From: JAIROC01 sp031553535
GTDB lineage: Bacteria > Bacteroidota > Bacteroidia > Bacteroidales > WCHB1-69
Length of the DNA: 64,000 nucleotides
Assembly (NCBI GenBank): GCA_031553535.1
Contig: JAVBLM010000035.1
Location: 15,342-79,341, forward strand
Reading direction: 5' to 3'
In this document: one piece after another, positions 62,314 through 64,000 of the stretch
How positions within the stretch are numbered: the first letter of the stretch is position 1
Layout: every line of letters starts with the position of its first letter
Notes under the pieces: model-generated
Databases searched by the model: none
What the model saw: the letters and a program-made list of their open reading frames with translations, nothing else
What the model was told of the DNA's origin: nothing
Position numbers and translations under genes: made by a program

Positions 62314-62748
62314 CTAAGGTTTACAAATTAATTCTGTTAAGGGGCCAAAAAACCAAAAAAGAACATTTTGTTTTTTCCGGGTTTGTACGGCTGCATATAT
62401 AGACGCTGCAAATTCTAATAGGTTAAATCCGATTATAGTGATTATGTAAGCGATATAAAGATTTGTGATTATATTGTTGCCGAAAATAATGGAAAGAGTC
62501 CACGATATGCCAATAGAGTTCATAAGAATAATAAATATTTGGGAAAGCATAGATTGTATACAATGAAAGCGTACAAAATATGTCTTTTTACGATTGCCAA
62601 GGTAAAACATAATAGTAGCTATCATATTGATAATAGGTAAGGGAAGACCTACTAATAAAACAACAGTTGACATTAAATAAGCATAGGATGCTTTCTCCGC
62701 TTCTTCTTCGGATATTCTGTTTTTATAAATAATATTATCTTCTATCAT
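62314..62748 (-). CDS. DUF4870-like small membrane protein
   Basis: 144 residues with four hydrophobic helices (STVVLLVGLPLPIINMIATIMFYLG, MLSQIFIILMNSIGISWTLSI, LYIAYIITIIGFNLLEFAASIYAA, NVLFWFFGPLTEL). The VRFHCIQSML segment between the first two helices matches the FH/H-hydrophobic signature of DUF4870/Tic20-like proteins. The start overlaps the stop of the DUF2752 gene by four bases. Function is unknown; it probably works with DUF2752 and TM2. Confidence 0.65.
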   Translation of the reverse strand: MIEDNIIYKNRISEEEAEKASYAYLMSTVVLLVGLPLPIINMIATIMFYLGNRKKTYFVRFHCIQSMLSQIFIILMNSIGISWTLSIIFGNNIITNLYIAYIITIIGFNLLEFAASIYAAVQTRKKQNVLFWFFGPLTELICKP

Positions 62749-63149
62749 AAGTATTTAAATAAATTCCAAATCCAGTTAACAAGCAATAAGAAAATAGAAG
62801 GAATTGCGATATAGTTTTTCCTCAGTAAAGATTCAAATTTTATATAGGAATGGAAAAAATAATCTTTTCCGGTAACAACATCAAAAATAATCCACAGAGG
62901 TGTTATTGTCATGCCGAAGAATAAAAGAATTCCTATTGGATTGAGATATAAAGCATCTGAAATATTTCCATCTAAAAGAGAAAGTATAGACCGGGTAGAG
63001 CCGCAAGAAGGACAAGGAATATGAGTGATTTTATGAAATAAACATCCAAGAGATATAGAGGAATGATATATTAAATTTAAAACCACCCATATGTATCCTG
63101 CCAGACAAGCCGTAAAAACAAAGAAATAAAGTTTTTTCTTTGTCATCAT
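62745..63149 (-). CDS. DUF2752 small membrane protein
   Basis: 134 residues. Hydrophobic helices at about 7-27, 68-92 and 107-131. The family signature lies between the first two: HIPCPSCGSTRSILSLLDGNISDALYLNPIG, with the CPxCGxTR Cys pair. Family members are widespread small envelope proteins of unknown function, often beside TM2 proteins. Here it lies five bases after TM2 and overlaps the DUF4870-like gene by four bases, so they are translationally linked. Confidence 0.9.
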   Translation of the reverse strand: MMTKKKLYFFVFTACLAGYIWVVLNLIYHSSISLGCLFHKITHIPCPSCGSTRSILSLLDGNISDALYLNPIGILLFFGMTITPLWIIFDVVTGKDYFFHSYIKFESLLRKNYIAIPSIFLLLVNWIWNLFKYL

Positions 63150-63154
63150 AATTG

Positions 63155-63499
63155 TTATCCGAGGATTAGTGCTTCACGCAATTTTTGCATGTTTTTTTCT
63201 TTTGTCGAACTTTGAATTAGAAACCAGTCAACGATTGTCCAGATACCAAGTCCACCACAAGTAAGTAATTTTCCAACGCCAATTCCTGTATCGCCTATAA
63301 GAAAACGATCTATTCCTAATCCTCCACCTAATAAAGAAACGATTAACATCGTTGTCGGATCTTTAAATTGAAGTATTTCAATTGTTGTCCATTTCGTTTC
63401 GTCAAGATCGAGGAGTTGTTGTTTTATCATAGCTAATTGTGCACTGTCAAAAAACTTGTTATTTGACATAATAAACATATCTACTTTTTGAGCATCCAT
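63155..63499 (-). CDS. TM2-domain membrane protein
   Basis: 114 residues. The TM2 domain is at about 45-95: two helices with a tight polar turn (MLIVSLLGGGLGIDRFLIGDTGIGVGKLLTCGGLGIWTIVDWFLI), including the DRF turn. First gene of the TM2-DUF2752-DUF4870-M48 operon with a promoter about 65 bases upstream. A MITE-like element lies just before that promoter. Confidence 0.92.
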   Translation of the reverse strand: MDAQKVDMFIMSNNKFFDSAQLAMIKQQLLDLDETKWTTIEILQFKDPTTMLIVSLLGGGLGIDRFLIGDTGIGVGKLLTCGGLGIWTIVDWFLIQSSTKEKNMQKLREALILG

Positions 63500-63562
63500 T
63501 CGTATAATTTTTTATTGTTTGTTAAAATAATGTTTTAATAGATTATAATTTTTCTGAGAATA

Positions 63563-63570
63563 CAAAAATA
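63563..63570 (-). promoter_or_regulatory. -7 promoter element of the TM2 operon
   Basis: Minus strand TATTTTTG; leader about 58 bases. The end of a MITE-like element lies 15 bases upstream and covers where a -33 element would be. Confidence 0.55.
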
Positions 63571-63584
63571 TAATTTTTTTTCAA

Positions 63585-63983
63585 TGAAGTTGCCAAAAGT
63601 TGAGATAAAAGGAATAAAGATTATCTCACTGCGTTTCGATGCTTTCGCTACACTTCGTGGCTCAGGTGCTTCGTGCCTCGCAATGAAGCTATTAACCAAC
63701 ATATTGCCGTCATGCTGAACTTGATTCAGCATCCCCTCCCTTTTGAGAGGGGAGGGATTGCGGGTCGAGCCCGCAATGACGATATTAATCTATGCTTACT
63801 GTCATTTTCCTGTTGTTTGATTTCTTATCATTAAACACTCGCAATGATGCTCTAAACAAACGAAATAGCGTTATTGCGAGGCACGAAGCACCTGAGCCAC
63901 GAGAAAGCATTGAAACGCAGTGAGATAATCTCTGTCATTGGTAGGAACGAAGCAATCTCCTATCTCAACTTTTGGCAACTTCA
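63585..63983. repeat. MITE-like element, family A, complete (399 bp)
   Basis: Perfect 23-base inverted ends: TGAAGTTGCCAAAAGTTGAG... at 63585-63607 and its complement at 63961-63983. A second, longer inverted block lies inside (TATCTCACTGCGTTTC...CTCAGGTGCTTCGTGCCTCG paired with the region 63867-63930). The centre holds CAGCATCCCCTCCC and AGCCCGCAATGACG blocks. No transposase ORF. This is the best-preserved member here. Confidence 0.9.
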
Positions 63984-64000
63984 ATAAAATATATTTAAAA

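Noticed and set aside
63535..63732. 65-codon minus-strand frame starting MLNQVQHDGN
   Set aside because: Lies inside the family-A element; sequence of this kind is a known product of dispersed repeats.

Overview
The window looks like chromosomal DNA of a member of the phylum Bacteroidota, most probably order Bacteroidales. Three things support this. Bacteroidota-type promoter elements (TAnnTTTG) can be placed at fixed short distances in front of about twenty genes. Five secreted proteins end in type IX secretion sorting domains (four type A, one CHU_C type B). The regulators are Bacteroidetes-style: an ECF sigma factor with FecR (DUF4974) anti-sigma, LytS/LytTR, an OmpR/PhoB pair and an HcpR-like Crp/Fnr protein. 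DNA is AT-rich. No tRNA, rRNA, CRISPR array, phage or transposase gene was seen. Genus cannot be assigned from this alone.

Layout. 1-6.6 kb: a 42-bp tandem array, then a very large alpha-2-macroglobulin-like protein that lacks the thioester motif. 6.6-11.7 kb: an acetate-uptake (SatP) channel, an outer-membrane protein, a two-component pair, a TetR regulator with its own operator, and a DUF1573 protein. 11.9-18.4 kb: a DUF2089 / Yip1-like / hydrolase operon, then a cytoplasmic-type DsbA, an NmrA/QorB reductase, an EXPERA-domain membrane protein and a beta-helix lipoprotein, all on the minus strand. 18.4-21.8 kb: a nitrosative-stress module in which an HcpR-like regulator is divergent from a ferredoxin gene and hcp, with one palindrome shared between the two promoters. 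21.9-30 kb: a TonB_C-like protein, a lipoprotein, an ECF sigma / FecR / STN-domain small-barrel signalling trio, and a repeat-rich T9SS cargo. 30-34.4 kb: an HdeD membrane protein with a coupled mini-ORF, an HTH regulator, a PatB/MalY aminotransferase and a DUF488 protein. 34.8-41.8 kb: a small T9SS-tagged protein coupled to a Cthe_2159-like beta-helix protein, then a secreted agmatine/peptidylarginine-deiminase-family enzyme with a T9SS tag and a LytS/LytTR pair. 42-49 kb: a 1,623-residue beta-helix T9SS adhesin-like protein and about 1.3 kb of mixed repeats. 49-55.4 kb: a TolC / membrane-fusion / RND efflux operon split by insertions. 55.8-64 kb: threonine ammonia-lyase, a type-B T9SS protein next to riboflavin synthase, a lipoprotein, and a TM2 / DUF2752 / DUF4870-like / M48 peptidase operon.

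The most unusual content is the non-coding repeat landscape. (i) A family of 42-bp tandem arrays occurs at three loci, and two of these share a conserved flank of about 90 bp. (ii) At least two families of short, transposase-less inverted-repeat (MITE-like) elements are present; one of their ends supplies the stop codon of a gene. (iii) A gene for a four-helix-bundle (S23/IVP) protein sits inside its own inverted-repeat cassette, which has split the RND efflux operon. The most notable protein is the secreted deiminase at 37.7-39.8 kb. It has the layout of Porphyromonas peptidylarginine deiminase and sits just upstream of a LytS/LytTR pair.
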